DNA of 60,589 nucleotides from assembly GCA_964386915.1 (NCBI GenBank), contig CAYLUQ010000015.1, positions 1-60,589 of the forward strand, in the 5' to 3' direction. The notes beneath the pieces were generated by a model. The model did no database searches, was not told the origin of the DNA, and worked only from the letters and a program-made list of their open reading frames with translations. Source of the stretch: JADHMP01 sp964386915 (GTDB taxonomy: Bacteria > Bacteroidota > Bacteroidia > Flavobacteriales > Flavobacteriaceae). How positions within the stretch are numbered: position 1 is the first letter of the stretch; each line of letters starts with the position of its first letter. The position numbers were made by a program, and so were the translations under genes. This document shows positions 1-8,344 of the stretch, in pieces.

Positions 1-140
1 GGCCAATTTTTTAGCTTTTTTAATTCAAAACTGACAGTATTTACTGACAGATTTTGGGGATTTAACTGTCTATTTACTGGCAGTAATTAGCCAGTTTTAT
101 GGATTTTGGGGTATATTTGAGTGTCTAGATACTAGGTAAG

Positions 141-170
141 AAAAAACCCCTCACAAACGTGAAGGGCTTT
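141..170 (-). terminator. Terminator of the tRNA-Asn transcript
   Basis: Read on the minus strand this is a stem of CCCTTCAC with GTGAGGGG (one T-G wobble) around a GTTT loop, followed by six T. It lies about 40 nt downstream of the 3' end of the tRNA and fits a Rho-independent terminator. Seen directly; function inferred. Confidence 0.75.
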
Positions 171-211
171 GATTGCTTGTTAGGTCTTGTGTAGTGTAGC
201 GGTTAGGCTAG

Positions 212-285
212 CTCCTCCTCTTGGGCTCGAACCAAGGACCCTCTGATTAACAGTCAGATGCTCTAACCAACTGAGCTAAGGAGGA
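212..285 (-). tRNA. tRNA-Asn (anticodon GTT)
   Basis: The minus strand folds into a full cloverleaf of 74 nt. A perfect 7-bp acceptor stem (TCCTCCT with AGGAGGA) is followed by discriminator G; the D-loop is of the AGCTCAGTTGGTTAGAGC type; the anticodon stem CTGA/TCAG holds loop CTGTTAA, whose anticodon GTT reads asparagine AAC/AAU codons; the T arm CTTGG/CCAAG carries TTCGAGC. CCA is not encoded. It has its own promoter (301-330) and terminator (141-170), so it is a single-gene unit. Confidence 0.97.
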
Positions 286-300
286 ATATTTTATGGTGGG

Positions 301-330
301 CAAATATAAATGATTTCTATCATTTAACAA
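301..330 (-). promoter_or_regulatory. Bacteroidota-type promoter of tRNA-Asn
   Basis: On the minus strand a TTG (328-330) stands 19 nt before TATATTTG (301-308), an exact match to the Bacteroidota -33/-7 pattern TTG-N19-TAnnTTTG. Expected transcription start is near 294, just ahead of the tRNA 5' end at 285. Confidence 0.8.
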
Positions 331-449
331 ATGAAAAAAATAAGAGAAAATATTTAAACCTTTCTTTTAAGCCCTGCTGTTTTTTGTAGGTAGTTTTTTT
401 TCATTTATAAAAGAAAACCTACCTTGAGGAAACATAGTAATAAATAGAA

Positions 450-1277
450 ATGCTTAATAAAATATTATTAGTTGTTGGTCTTTTTGCAATGGGCTGTCAT
501 TCTCCAAAACCCCAACATTGGGTTGCCATAGGCGATTCTATCACCTATTTAAATGACCATTTAGATGAAACAGACTTTCGTTTATCCAAGGGCTATTTGA
601 CAGCGGTGCAAGATCAACTCCCTCACTTTAAAGTAACCAACAAAGGCTATAACGGATGGACGGTTGTTCGAATTGCCGAACATTTTGATGAATTAAATAT
701 GCCAAAGGCCTCCCTCTACACTATTTTTCTAGGCACTAACGATTGGTGGGCAGGTAACCCACTTGGGACTTTTTTAGACTATCAAAAAAAGACAGGTGTT
801 GGAACAGTATTAGGGGCATATCGCCTTATTGTTGATCAGCTGAAAACCTTAAATCCCGAAGCAACTATTGTCTTGATTACTCCCATGCAGCGGGTTGATT
901 TTGTATATCTCAATAACTATCAAAACAATGCTTATGGTTCCTATAAGCCTAAAAAAGGCCAAACACTAGAATCTTTTGCCCAAGCCATTCAAAAAATTGG
1001 AAAAGAAGAGGGCTTCCCGGTCCTTGATCTCTATCATCATCCCCAACTGCAACATCAAGATTTGGTTCAATTCAAACGACTAAAAAATTCCAATACGGGG
1101 GTTTATGAAAACTATTCCTATCCCGATTATATAGGCCTGCCTTTTGACCCTAAATCAGATGCTTATCCTTATCCACTAGAGGCCATTGGCATGACCTATG
1201 ACGGTCTACACCCCTCCGATGAAGGAAATCAACTCATTGCAAAGGCGTTAGTTGCTCTTTTATCAGAAATAAAGTGA
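450..1277 (+). CDS. SGNH/GDSL-family hydrolase lipoprotein
   Basis: A 275-residue predicted lipoprotein esterase or acylhydrolase. The signal peptide ends in LFAMGC, so Cys16 would be lipidated. SGNH blocks are visible in order: GDSI with nucleophile Ser30, the Gly block around GYNG (66-69), GTND with Asn97, and DGLHP with Asp251 and His254 as the rest of the catalytic triad. Substrate cannot be told from sequence; relatives deacetylate carbohydrates or cleave lipids. It stands alone between the tRNA and the TonB receptor. The ATG at 450 gives a proper lipoprotein signal, so the start is well supported. Confidence 0.85.
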   Translation: MLNKILLVVGLFAMGCHSPKPQHWVAIGDSITYLNDHLDETDFRLSKGYLTAVQDQLPHFKVTNKGYNGWTVVRIAEHFDELNMPKASLYTIFLGTNDWWAGNPLGTFLDYQKKTGVGTVLGAYRLIVDQLKTLNPEATIVLITPMQRVDFVYLNNYQNNAYGSYKPKKGQTLESFAQAIQKIGKEEGFPVLDLYHHPQLQHQDLVQFKRLKNSNTGVYENYSYPDYIGLPFDPKSDAYPYPLEAIGMTYDGLHPSDEGNQLIAKALVALLSEIK

Positions 1278-1387
1278 TTTGTTTCTAGCTTTTTTGTCTC
1301 TTACCATAGGACATTAACGATTAATAAACCTTACCAATTCTCTTTTAATAGCTTCTTTTTTAAGGGGTTAAGAACATCTTAAAACTC

Positions 1388-1410
1388 TATTTAAATTTAA
1401 TCTAAATAAA
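1388..1410. promoter_or_regulatory. Putative iron-type operator, upstream copy
   Basis: A 23-bp sequence repeated exactly at 1450-1472. Its core (1390-1406) is an imperfect inverted repeat, TTTAAAT, 3 nt, ATCTAAA. It ends just ahead of the -33 TTG of the receptor promoter. The same core design occurs before feoA and between hemA and the AraC gene. Which regulator binds it (Fur- or DtxR-type) is inference. Confidence 0.6.
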
Positions 1411-1411
1411 C

Positions 1412-1442
1412 TTGCAAGATAAATTTCCCGTTGTTACTTTTG
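1412..1442 (+). promoter_or_regulatory. Promoter of the TonB-dependent receptor
   Basis: TTG at 1412-1414, 20 nt, then TACTTTTG at 1435-1442: an exact TAnnTTTG -7 element. The start of transcription would fall near 1449, inside the downstream operator copy, so both copies bracket the promoter. Confidence 0.75.
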
Positions 1443-1449
1443 CCTTCGT

Positions 1450-1472
1450 TATTTAAATTTAATCTAAATAAA
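1450..1472. promoter_or_regulatory. Putative iron-type operator, downstream copy
   Basis: Exact 23-bp duplicate of 1388-1410, 62 bp further on. The core at 1452-1468 covers the expected start of transcription and ends a few bases before the ATG at 1472, a position where a bound repressor would block transcription. Confidence 0.6.
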
Positions 1473-3703
1473 TGAAAAAGCGCCTCTTTCTTTTACTGCA
1501 TTTTTTGGGTTGGTTTGGTTTGGTTCACCAGGAACTAACTGCACAGGCAGTATTGGACACAGTGCAGCAATTGGACGAAATCATCCTAAAAGCCAACACT
1601 ATTTTAGGCAATAAATATGTGGCTCAAAATCGCACGGGCGCTTCATATTTTTTATCTACAGAAGACCTTAAAAAATTTGGGAATACAGACATCAACCGAG
1701 CGCTTAGAGCAGTGCCTGGGGTGACCCTCTATGAAGAAGATGGATTTGGATTGCGGCCCAACATCTCGCTGCGCGGCACCTCCCCTCAACGAAGTTCCAA
1801 AATTACCCTCATGGAAGACGGAGTGCTTATTGCACCTGCTCCCTACAGTGCCCCAGCAGCCTATTATTTTCCTTCTATTGCTCGAATGCAAGCCATTGAA
1901 ATTTTAAAAGGAAGTAGCCAAGTGCAATATGGTCCGTTCACAACGGGCGGGGCCATTAATATGGTTTCCACTGCTATACCTGATTCTATTCAAATTCAGT
2001 TGCGTTCTCGCTATGGGAGTTTTAACACCAGCCAAGTTCACGCCTCTGCTGGGCAGGCTTTCGAACAATTTGGTTACCTACTAGAATATCAAAATAGTAA
2101 ATCTAATGGTTTTAAGCAGTTAGGCGATGGCGAAAATACCGGGTTTGACCTAACCGATTTAATGGGGAAGCTTCGTTTCTCTTCCAAAAAGGAAGCTGCT
2201 ACTCCACAATATATAGAATTCAAATATCATTTTTATGAGGAAGATTCTAATGAAACCTATTTAGGACTCACCGAAAATGATTTTAAAAGCACTCCCTATT
2301 TGCGTTATGCAGCTTCTCAAAAAGATAAAATGCAAGCTGAGCAACAGCAATTGATGCTTACTCATGTGGTCGATTTTTCGTCTCAACTCAAGGTAATTTC
2401 CAACGCCTATCACAATAGCTTTTCAAGAAATTGGTATAAACTTGATGATGTCCTTTTTGAAGGAGACAAAAGAAGTTTAGCAGCTGTTTTAGACAACCCA
2501 CTTTCCTATCCGAATCATTTAAGCCTTCTAAGAGGAATAGGCACATCCAACAACAATGCTCTCCTTATGAAAGCCAACAACCGAGTCTATACAGCTCGTG
2601 GTGTTCAGACCAAAATAGACTACCATTGGTATGATGCCAAAGGCTCCTTTCACGATATAGAAGTGGGCGCCCGCTTGCACTATGATGAAGAAGACCGCTT
2701 TCAGTGGGAGGATGGATATAGTATGACCAACGGTCAAATGGCCCTAACAACTAATGGAGATCGGGGAGCTCAAGGCAATCGAATTTCGGCGGCCCAAGCT
2801 ACAGCGGCCTATGCCCTCTATAAATATAAGGTGAACCGCCTAACCCTCACGCCCGGATTGCGTTTTGAACAAATAACCCTCACGCGCAAGGACTATGGCA
2901 ATTTAGATCCCAATAGAACTGGAACTACTCTTGCTGCTCGAGAAAATGAGGTGCGTGTAGTTATTCCTGGAATGGGTTTCAACTATAATTTTTCCAATAA
3001 AATGTCACTTTTTGGAGGCCTACACAAAGGATTTTCGCCCCCAGGAAATAAACCGGGTGAAAAACCCGAGGAGAGCCTTAATTATGAATTAGGGTCCCGT
3101 TTCGGTTTTGGCCGTTTACGGGGGGAGTTAATAGGCTTTTTTAATGATTATTCTAATCTGCTGGGTTCTGATTTGGCAGCCAGTGGCGGAACCGGTTCCC
3201 TAGAGCAATTCAATGCCGGAGCTGTTCATGTGAGTGGATTTGAAGGGTTGCTATACTACTCGCTCTCTGGGTCTGAGGCTAAAATTCAACTCCCTATTTC
3301 TGTAGCTTATACGTTCACGCAAGCCCTTTTTCAGAGTGATTTTGGAAGTGCCGAGAGCATTTGGGGGCAGGTGAGTAGTGGTGATAGAGTGCCCTATATT
3401 CCGCAACACCAATTTAATTTGACCGCTAGTTTGATGCACCCTCGCTATGAATTTAATGTCAATTTGCGCTATCAAGGAGCCATGAACACCCAAGCATCAA
3501 ATCGAGGACTCATGGATCCAAAAGCCATTGAATCTAACATGGTGGTTGACCTTTCCGGAAAATATCCGCTTACTTCTCAGGTGCAACTCACGGCCAATGT
3601 GATCAATTTGTTCAATGAAGTTTATGCAGCCTCACGAGTGCCAGCAGGGTTTAGACCCGGACATCCTTTTGGGGTTTATGCCGGAGTGGCTGTGCAATTA
3701 TAG
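1472..3703 (+). CDS. TonB-dependent receptor, FecA-like
   Basis: A 743-residue outer-membrane transporter. After a signal peptide comes a plug domain (about residues 50-165) with the RG-TSP-RSSKITLMEDGV pattern and the APAPY motif typical of the ferric-dicitrate receptor FecA group, then a C-terminal beta-barrel that ends in aromatic-rich strands. No carboxypeptidase-like N-terminal domain or SusD partner is present, so it is not a polysaccharide SusC. Two iron-type operators bracket its promoter, which supports import of a ferric chelate; the actual ligand is unknown. It stands alone, with no adjacent periplasmic binding protein or permease. Confidence 0.85.
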   Translation: MKKRLFLLLHFLGWFGLVHQELTAQAVLDTVQQLDEIILKANTILGNKYVAQNRTGASYFLSTEDLKKFGNTDINRALRAVPGVTLYEEDGFGLRPNISLRGTSPQRSSKITLMEDGVLIAPAPYSAPAAYYFPSIARMQAIEILKGSSQVQYGPFTTGGAINMVSTAIPDSIQIQLRSRYGSFNTSQVHASAGQAFEQFGYLLEYQNSKSNGFKQLGDGENTGFDLTDLMGKLRFSSKKEAATPQYIEFKYHFYEEDSNETYLGLTENDFKSTPYLRYAASQKDKMQAEQQQLMLTHVVDFSSQLKVISNAYHNSFSRNWYKLDDVLFEGDKRSLAAVLDNPLSYPNHLSLLRGIGTSNNNALLMKANNRVYTARGVQTKIDYHWYDAKGSFHDIEVGARLHYDEEDRFQWEDGYSMTNGQMALTTNGDRGAQGNRISAAQATAAYALYKYKVNRLTLTPGLRFEQITLTRKDYGNLDPNRTGTTLAARENEVRVVIPGMGFNYNFSNKMSLFGGLHKGFSPPGNKPGEKPEESLNYELGSRFGFGRLRGELIGFFNDYSNLLGSDLAASGGTGSLEQFNAGAVHVSGFEGLLYYSLSGSEAKIQLPISVAYTFTQALFQSDFGSAESIWGQVSSGDRVPYIPQHQFNLTASLMHPRYEFNVNLRYQGAMNTQASNRGLMDPKAIESNMVVDLSGKYPLTSQVQLTANVINLFNEVYAASRVPAGFRPGHPFGVYAGVAVQL

Positions 3704-3755
3704 AAATAGCTCTGCCTAAAGCCCCTTTACTTTAGCTATTTGATCCATCTGGTAT

Positions 3756-3777
3756 AGACAGCTTGGGGTGTCTTTTT
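3756..3777 (+). terminator. Probable terminator after the TonB receptor
   Basis: A short stem AGACA/TGTCT around an 8-nt loop, followed directly by a T run, about 50 nt after the receptor stop codon. The stem is weak. A longer inverted repeat AAATAGCT/AGCTATTT sits just upstream (about 3704-3741) without a T run. Confidence 0.45.
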
Positions 3778-3998
3778 GGCACGCTCATAAAAAGCTTACC
3801 CTTATGATCGAAAAAAATGTGTTTAGGCTGTTACACAATTTTATGGCATATCGATAGCCTTAAAACTTTTGATGGTGAGAAGTCATTTTTAGCCATTTTT
3901 AGTCAAATTTTGTTCATTTTTGAAGTTTTTTTGGGCATTTTGAGCATTTTTAATGTTTTTAGACACAAAAACAAGCTCAGTCATATTCCACACTTTCT

Positions 3999-5465
3999 CT
4001 AAAAACGAACCTCGTTGACAGGATTTCCCTCCACATCATGGTGGGTGAATTTAATGCTGGGTTGTTCTTCTGATGTAAGCGATACTGACAAAAACCCTCC
4101 TTTAACTCTTAAAAATTGATGCTCAGGTCGAAAATCTTCCTGTTTCCATCCACCTGCATGACTATCTGTGCCAGCACCGCATCCAAATTCCCAAAGGGAA
4201 GTATTCTTGATGTGTGTAACATATTGCCAGTGGCGGTCACCATTTACAATAAATAAGTTTTGTTGTTTTCTTATGAAATCTAAAATTTCTTCCTGTTCAT
4301 AAGCATATGATGCATTGCTCAAGTTGTCATTCTTTTTAGCCCTATCTGGACCTAAAATGGGGGAGGAAGTAATCAATACCTTAAATGTTGCATTAGACGC
4401 GGTGACGGTTTCATAAAACCATTGTTTTTGGGCAGCACCCCAAATGGTTTTTTCAGGTCCGTCTTTCAGATGGTTTTGATTTCTGTAATTTCGACCTTCA
4501 ACAATCCAAATTTGCAAATCTTTACCCCAACGAATGGTTTTATAATTTTTTGGGTGGGAAGGAAACTGCTCCAAATCAAAAATTTCTAATCCTCTTTCAA
4601 AAGGAACCAAGCCATAGTCTCGGCCCGGATAGCTATCATCAAAGCCAACATCATGATCGTCTTTCATAAAATAGGAGGTATGATGGTTGAAAAAAGAACG
4701 TTGAAACGGAAGTGCAAACAAACGATTCCACTTAAAACGCATCAGTTCTTCAGTCATGGCATATGGCGTGGGTTTGTCCATATATTCTATATCGCCAGTA
4801 TGAACAAAAAAATCAGGTTGTAATTGTGACATGCTGGGGTATATTTTATGCCCATTTTCCAAATCATCACGACGATTGAAGTCATGACAAGAAACGACAC
4901 AAAATTTAATATCTCTTTTTGTTTCAGGGTCGGGAGGTAAGATAAAACTGGCAGAAATACTATCGCTGATTTGTGCTCCTTTTTTAGGTCTAGCATATAT
5001 TCGTATCTGATACTTTTCACCTGCTTCCAATCCTTCTATTTTCCATTGATAGGTAAAATCTTTTTGAGGATCAACCGAACTCCAATCAATAGTTTTTATT
5101 GGAGTAGAATCACCGTTCTTATAATATTTCAATAAAACCTGTCCCTCGCTTCCAGGACAATAGCCCTCCATGTCTTTTAGGCTTAATCCTTGAGGTATTT
5201 GTGTATTGTAAATACCTGCTATGTCTTGGCTTTCAGCCAAAGATTTCATTTTTTCTGTCGTTATTTCAACAAAAGGATGACCATTAAAATGGGCAGATTT
5301 GTTTTGAGTTAATCGGGTCCATAGCACAATAGAATTTTGGTCGGCCCAGCCATTTTTCATTCCATTGGCAAAATAAGGCCCTTGGTCATCCACACTTGGT
5401 TTACAGGAAAAAAGAATTGAAAATATTATTAGGATGAGGGGTATAGGGTAATTTAAATATTTCAT
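3999..5465 (-). CDS. PhoD-like metallophosphatase lipoprotein
   Basis: A 488-residue predicted alkaline phosphatase D family enzyme. It has a lipoprotein signal ending in ILFSC (Cys21), an N-terminal Ig-like region, then the metallophosphatase core with SCHD (192-195), HTGD (222-225), DDHD (269-272) and a late NGDRHW motif, which supply the metal ligands. The family hydrolyses phosphomonoesters or phosphodiesters at the cell surface. Many flavobacterial relatives act in phosphate scavenging, but no Pho-type regulation is visible here. It is not part of an obvious operon. Confidence 0.85.
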   Translation of the reverse strand: MKYLNYPIPLILIIFSILFSCKPSVDDQGPYFANGMKNGWADQNSIVLWTRLTQNKSAHFNGHPFVEITTEKMKSLAESQDIAGIYNTQIPQGLSLKDMEGYCPGSEGQVLLKYYKNGDSTPIKTIDWSSVDPQKDFTYQWKIEGLEAGEKYQIRIYARPKKGAQISDSISASFILPPDPETKRDIKFCVVSCHDFNRRDDLENGHKIYPSMSQLQPDFFVHTGDIEYMDKPTPYAMTEELMRFKWNRLFALPFQRSFFNHHTSYFMKDDHDVGFDDSYPGRDYGLVPFERGLEIFDLEQFPSHPKNYKTIRWGKDLQIWIVEGRNYRNQNHLKDGPEKTIWGAAQKQWFYETVTASNATFKVLITSSPILGPDRAKKNDNLSNASYAYEQEEILDFIRKQQNLFIVNGDRHWQYVTHIKNTSLWEFGCGAGTDSHAGGWKQEDFRPEHQFLRVKGGFLSVSLTSEEQPSIKFTHHDVEGNPVNEVRF

Positions 5466-5920
5466 TACCCTAAGATATAGATATTGGATTACAAATCAAA
5501 TCGCACCTCCCTATGTTTGGATTGTATATGCCTGAGAATTTTGGCTGTCAGAACACAAAAAGATCGAGCAAACTTGATGGAACCTATTGAACGCAAGTGT
5601 AGAGAAGAGCGATGGTATACAATCAGAAAAGTTTTTACTAAAGAGAAAGTAACAATTAGCAACTTACTAAAAGATTTTTTAGAAGAAAAAACCTTACTTT
5701 GATAGACTTAGGCGTCAATTATATCATGTTATTTAGAATAGTGCAAGAGTCCCTAAAAGAAAGGGCAAAGGCACTAAAGAAAGAAAGTGAAACGATTAAA
5801 TTACCCGAAAAGAAGATTACCTCAAAATGATCCAAAAAACCAAAAAGAAAGTTTTTTGGTTTAAAAAGTTAATAATCTCTCAAAAATAGTCAAACTCACC
5901 CTGCTTTAGGGGTAGTGAAT
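5466..5920. other. Gene-poor spacer, possible decayed ORFs
   Basis: Apart from the hairpin at 5837-5862, nothing firm is seen. A plus-strand open frame at 5484-5702 (72 residues, basic, starting TTG) and another at 5726-5830 (34 residues, Lys/Glu-rich) follow one another. Neither resembles a family I recognise, and neither has a promoter of the TAnnTTTG type. They could be chance, or scraps of a decayed gene. Confidence 0.4.
5837..5862 (-). terminator. Probable terminator of rseP
   Basis: A perfect 10-bp stem (AAACCAAAAA with TTTTTGGTTT) with a 6-nt loop, located about 60 nt past the rseP stop on the minus strand and followed there by more T. A shifted alternative stem (5832-5840 with 5851-5859) overlaps it. 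Confidence 0.5.
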
Positions 5921-7240
5921 TTAGTCAAAAAAGGCCCGAATAATATCGTTTCCATTGGCATAAAGCACCAAAGCCATCAACAGGAAAAAACCCGTCATTT
6001 GAGCATATTCTAAAAACTTATCGTTGGGTTTTCTGCCCGATACAATTTCATAGAGTAAAAACATCACATGTCCCCCATCTAAAGCCGGAATAGGCAGCAC
6101 ATTCATAAATGCCAAAATAATAGAAATTAAAGCGGTGCTGCTCCAAAAGCCACGCCAATCCCAAGCCGGCGGGAAGAGGTTGCCAATGGCGCCAAAACCG
6201 CCCAATTGAGAAGCGCCTTTTTTGGTGAAAATATATTGAAACTGAGATACATAATCATAAAGTGTCCAATAGGTATGTCCGATGCCCTCTACGATGCTTT
6301 CTGAAAAGTTTAACGTTCTCGTTTTTAAGCGAATAGAAGTGTTTTGAGCGAATACACCAATTTTCCCTTCAGCATTAGTCTGCAGAGAAAGTGTATCCGT
6401 GGAATTGTTACGCAATACAACCAAAGAAAAGGGTTGGTTGTTTTGAGCCTCCACAGCTTCCATAAAGGCGGGCCAGTTTTTGATAGGTTTATCATTAAAA
6501 GCCACAATTTTATCATTGGCTTTGAGTCCAGCCAAAGCAGCAGGACTATTCGGAATCACAGAATCTATTAGGTTTGGCAGTGCTGGGGTTAAGGGAAAGG
6601 TTTCCCCACTTTGAAACATCTGTTGGCCAAAATTTGGAGGAATAGAAAGGGTTCTTTGGTTTCCGTCTTGGTCTTGAACTTCTACTGTTTTTACAGAACG
6701 CAAAAGCAAAAGACGATTCACATCCATCATGTTTTCCAGCGGTTTGCCATCTACCGATAAGACATAATCTCCTGGTTGAAAGCCAACCGAAGTAGCCAAA
6801 GGTGAGGGAGAAAGTCCATTGGGTATTTCAGCTATTCCCAAGGTGGATTTTCCCCATACAAACAACACCATCATATAGATTAAAAATCCAAGAATGAGGT
6901 TAACGGTTACCCCTCCCAGCATGATGATGAGGCGTTGCCAGGCTGGTTTAGAACGAAACTCCCAAGGCTGTGGGGGAGCTTTCATTTGTTCTGTGTCCAT
7001 GCTTTCATCAATCATCCCAGAAATTTTAACGTAGCCACCCAAAGGCAACCAGCCGATGCCATAGACGGTATCGCCAATTTTTTTCTTAAACAAGGCAAAT
7101 TTGACATCAAAAAAGAGAAAAAACTTTTCAACTCGGGTTTTGAATATCCGGGCAGGAATGAAATGCCCCAACTCATGTAGGATAATCAAAATAGATAAAC
7201 TAAGTAGGAGTTGTATGGCTTTAATAAAAAATGGACTCAT
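5921..7240 (-). CDS. rseP: RseP-like site-2 intramembrane metalloprotease
   Basis: A 439-residue zinc protease that cleaves membrane substrates such as anti-sigma factors within the bilayer. The first membrane helix carries HELGH (His22, Glu23, His26) and a later helix carries the NxxPxPxLDGG motif (from Asn380, Asp388), which together bind zinc. Two PDZ domains lie between them, around residues 130-200 and 210-290. The sequence HELGHFIPAR matches the family closely. The stop is followed by a hairpin at 5837-5862. A minus-strand TACTTTTG at 7257-7264 gives a very short leader. No sigma/anti-sigma pair is adjacent. Confidence 0.93.
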   Translation of the reverse strand: MSPFFIKAIQLLLSLSILIILHELGHFIPARIFKTRVEKFFLFFDVKFALFKKKIGDTVYGIGWLPLGGYVKISGMIDESMDTEQMKAPPQPWEFRSKPAWQRLIIMLGGVTVNLILGFLIYMMVLFVWGKSTLGIAEIPNGLSPSPLATSVGFQPGDYVLSVDGKPLENMMDVNRLLLLRSVKTVEVQDQDGNQRTLSIPPNFGQQMFQSGETFPLTPALPNLIDSVIPNSPAALAGLKANDKIVAFNDKPIKNWPAFMEAVEAQNNQPFSLVVLRNNSTDTLSLQTNAEGKIGVFAQNTSIRLKTRTLNFSESIVEGIGHTYWTLYDYVSQFQYIFTKKGASQLGGFGAIGNLFPPAWDWRGFWSSTALISIILAFMNVLPIPALDGGHVMFLLYEIVSGRKPNDKFLEYAQMTGFFLLMALVLYANGNDIIRAFFD

Positions 7241-7256
7241 AGCATATAAATTGTGG

Positions 7257-7264
7257 CAAAAGTA
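7257..7264 (-). promoter_or_regulatory. -7 element of the rseP promoter
   Basis: On the minus strand TACTTTTG is an exact TAnnTTTG match, 16 nt ahead of the rseP ATG. No clear -33 TTG is seen at the right distance. Confidence 0.45.
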
Positions 7265-7347
7265 GCACTTTCGAAGGCATAAAAAAAATGAAGGAAGCAG
7301 CAGCCAGAAATCTTTAACATTTTCGAAAGGGTCTTTTTCTAAATCCC

Positions 7348-7355
7348 TATTTTTG
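7348..7355 (+). promoter_or_regulatory. -7 element of the sco1-like gene
   Basis: TATTTTTG, an exact TAnnTTTG match, 13 nt before the ATG at 7369. The -33 region is T-rich but lacks a clean TTG. Confidence 0.5.
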
Positions 7356-7368
7356 TAGTGATCATTTC

Positions 7369-8043
7369 ATGAAAGCTTTCTACCAAAAATACCGTTTGTT
7401 TATTCTCTCTTTGGGGTCTGTTTCAGGGGTCACCTTACTCTTGTTTTATCAAGCCTTAAAACCCGAAAGACGATTGCCCATATATCAGCCCGCTATGGTG
7501 AACTATGAATTGGTGGACAGCACCTTGCAACATCAAAAAAAATTCCATCGTATTGCCAATTTTAGTTTGCAAAATCAAAATGGGGAGTTGATTACCCAAG
7601 CCAATTATCAAGAAAAAATTTATGTAGCCGATTTTTTCTTCACCACCTGTCCCACTATTTGCCCAATAATGACCAAAAATATGGCTGCGGTGCAAGAGGC
7701 TTTTCTCAATGATCCACAAGTTATGCTTCTCTCCCATAGCGTTACTCCCCAAATTGACTCGGTGGCACAATTAAAAAAATATGCCCTCGAAAAAGGGGTA
7801 AAAGATCAAAAATGGAACTTGGTTACGGGTGATAAAAAACAAATCTACCGCCTAGCAAGAAAATCCTATTTAGCCGTTAAAGAAGACGGGAACGGAGGTC
7901 CTTATGATATGATTCATACAGAAAACTTTATTTTGGTAGACCCCGAAAAGCGCATTAGAGGATTTTATGACGGCACCAACCCAGACGAAATTCAAACCCT
8001 TTTAGAAGACATTGCACTTTTGAAAAAGGAATATCCTCGCTAA
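7369..8043 (+). CDS. SCO1/SenC family copper chaperone
   Basis: A 224-residue thioredoxin-fold protein anchored by one N-terminal helix (about residues 10-28). It has the CxxxC copper/redox motif CPTIC (Cys94 and Cys98) and the distal His183, the three ligands of Sco proteins. The family delivers copper to, or reduces, the CuA site of cytochrome c oxidase subunit II in the periplasm. No oxidase gene is adjacent. It lies divergent from rseP and just upstream of feoAB, from which it is separated by a promoter, so it is probably transcribed on its own. Confidence 0.88.
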   Translation: MKAFYQKYRLFILSLGSVSGVTLLLFYQALKPERRLPIYQPAMVNYELVDSTLQHQKKFHRIANFSLQNQNGELITQANYQEKIYVADFFFTTCPTICPIMTKNMAAVQEAFLNDPQVMLLSHSVTPQIDSVAQLKKYALEKGVKDQKWNLVTGDKKQIYRLARKSYLAVKEDGNGGPYDMIHTENFILVDPEKRIRGFYDGTNPDEIQTLLEDIALLKKEYPR

Positions 8044-8061
8044 TATTTAATGATAACTTTT

Positions 8062-8094
8062 TTTGTGTGGAGAAGCTGCTTTTGCTTACTTTTG
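8062..8094 (+). promoter_or_regulatory. Promoter of feoAB
   Basis: TTTG at 8062-8065, a 21-nt spacer, then TACTTTTG at 8087-8094, an exact Bacteroidota promoter. The expected start of transcription near 8101 falls inside the inverted repeat at 8098-8114. Confidence 0.75.
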
Positions 8095-8097
8095 TTC

Positions 8098-8114
8098 TTT
8101 AAAATGATTCTAAA
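8098..8114. promoter_or_regulatory. Putative iron-type operator before feoA
   Basis: TTTAAAA, 3 nt, TTCTAAA: an inverted repeat with one mismatch between arms, of the same 7-3-7 design as at the TonB receptor and the hemA/AraC intergenic region. It covers the start of transcription and ends 2 bp before the feoA ATG. Confidence 0.65.
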
Positions 8115-8116
8115 TA

Positions 8117-8341
8117 ATGGTTTCCTTAGATACTTTAGAACACGGTCAATCAGGTCATATTGAGCATATCAATACCGATGATTTGCCCCTAAAACTCATC
8201 GAAATGGGCTGCTTGCCCGGAAACTCCATTGCCTTGATTCAAAAAGCCCCTTTTAGTGATCCGCTCTACATTAAAATAGATGATTCCTATTTAGCCATTA
8301 GAAAAGAAATAGCCCAACACATTTTTGTGCAACTCAACTAG
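8117..8341 (+). CDS. feoA: FeoA, ferrous iron transport accessory protein
   Basis: A 74-residue cytosolic SH3-like protein. Its core, with LIEMGCLPGNSI followed by PLYIKIDDSYLAIRKEIA, is the FeoA domain pattern. FeoA assists FeoB, the ferrous iron transporter of the inner membrane. The gene is full length for the family and ends 3 bp before feoB, so the two are co-transcribed. The iron-type operator and promoter directly upstream suggest repression when iron is plentiful. Confidence 0.92.
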   Translation: MVSLDTLEHGQSGHIEHINTDDLPLKLIEMGCLPGNSIALIQKAPFSDPLYIKIDDSYLAIRKEIAQHIFVQLN

Positions 8342-8344
8342 TCT

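Noticed and set aside
360..430. Hairpin GTAGGT/ACCTAC before the SGNH gene
   Set aside because: The arms match over only about six bases with a long AT loop; not convincing as a terminator or riboswitch.
3817..4002. 61-residue plus-strand open frame in the spacer after the TonB receptor
   Set aside because: Phe/Ile-rich composition reflects T-rich DNA; no promoter, no recognisable domain, and it runs into the end of the convergent phosphatase gene.
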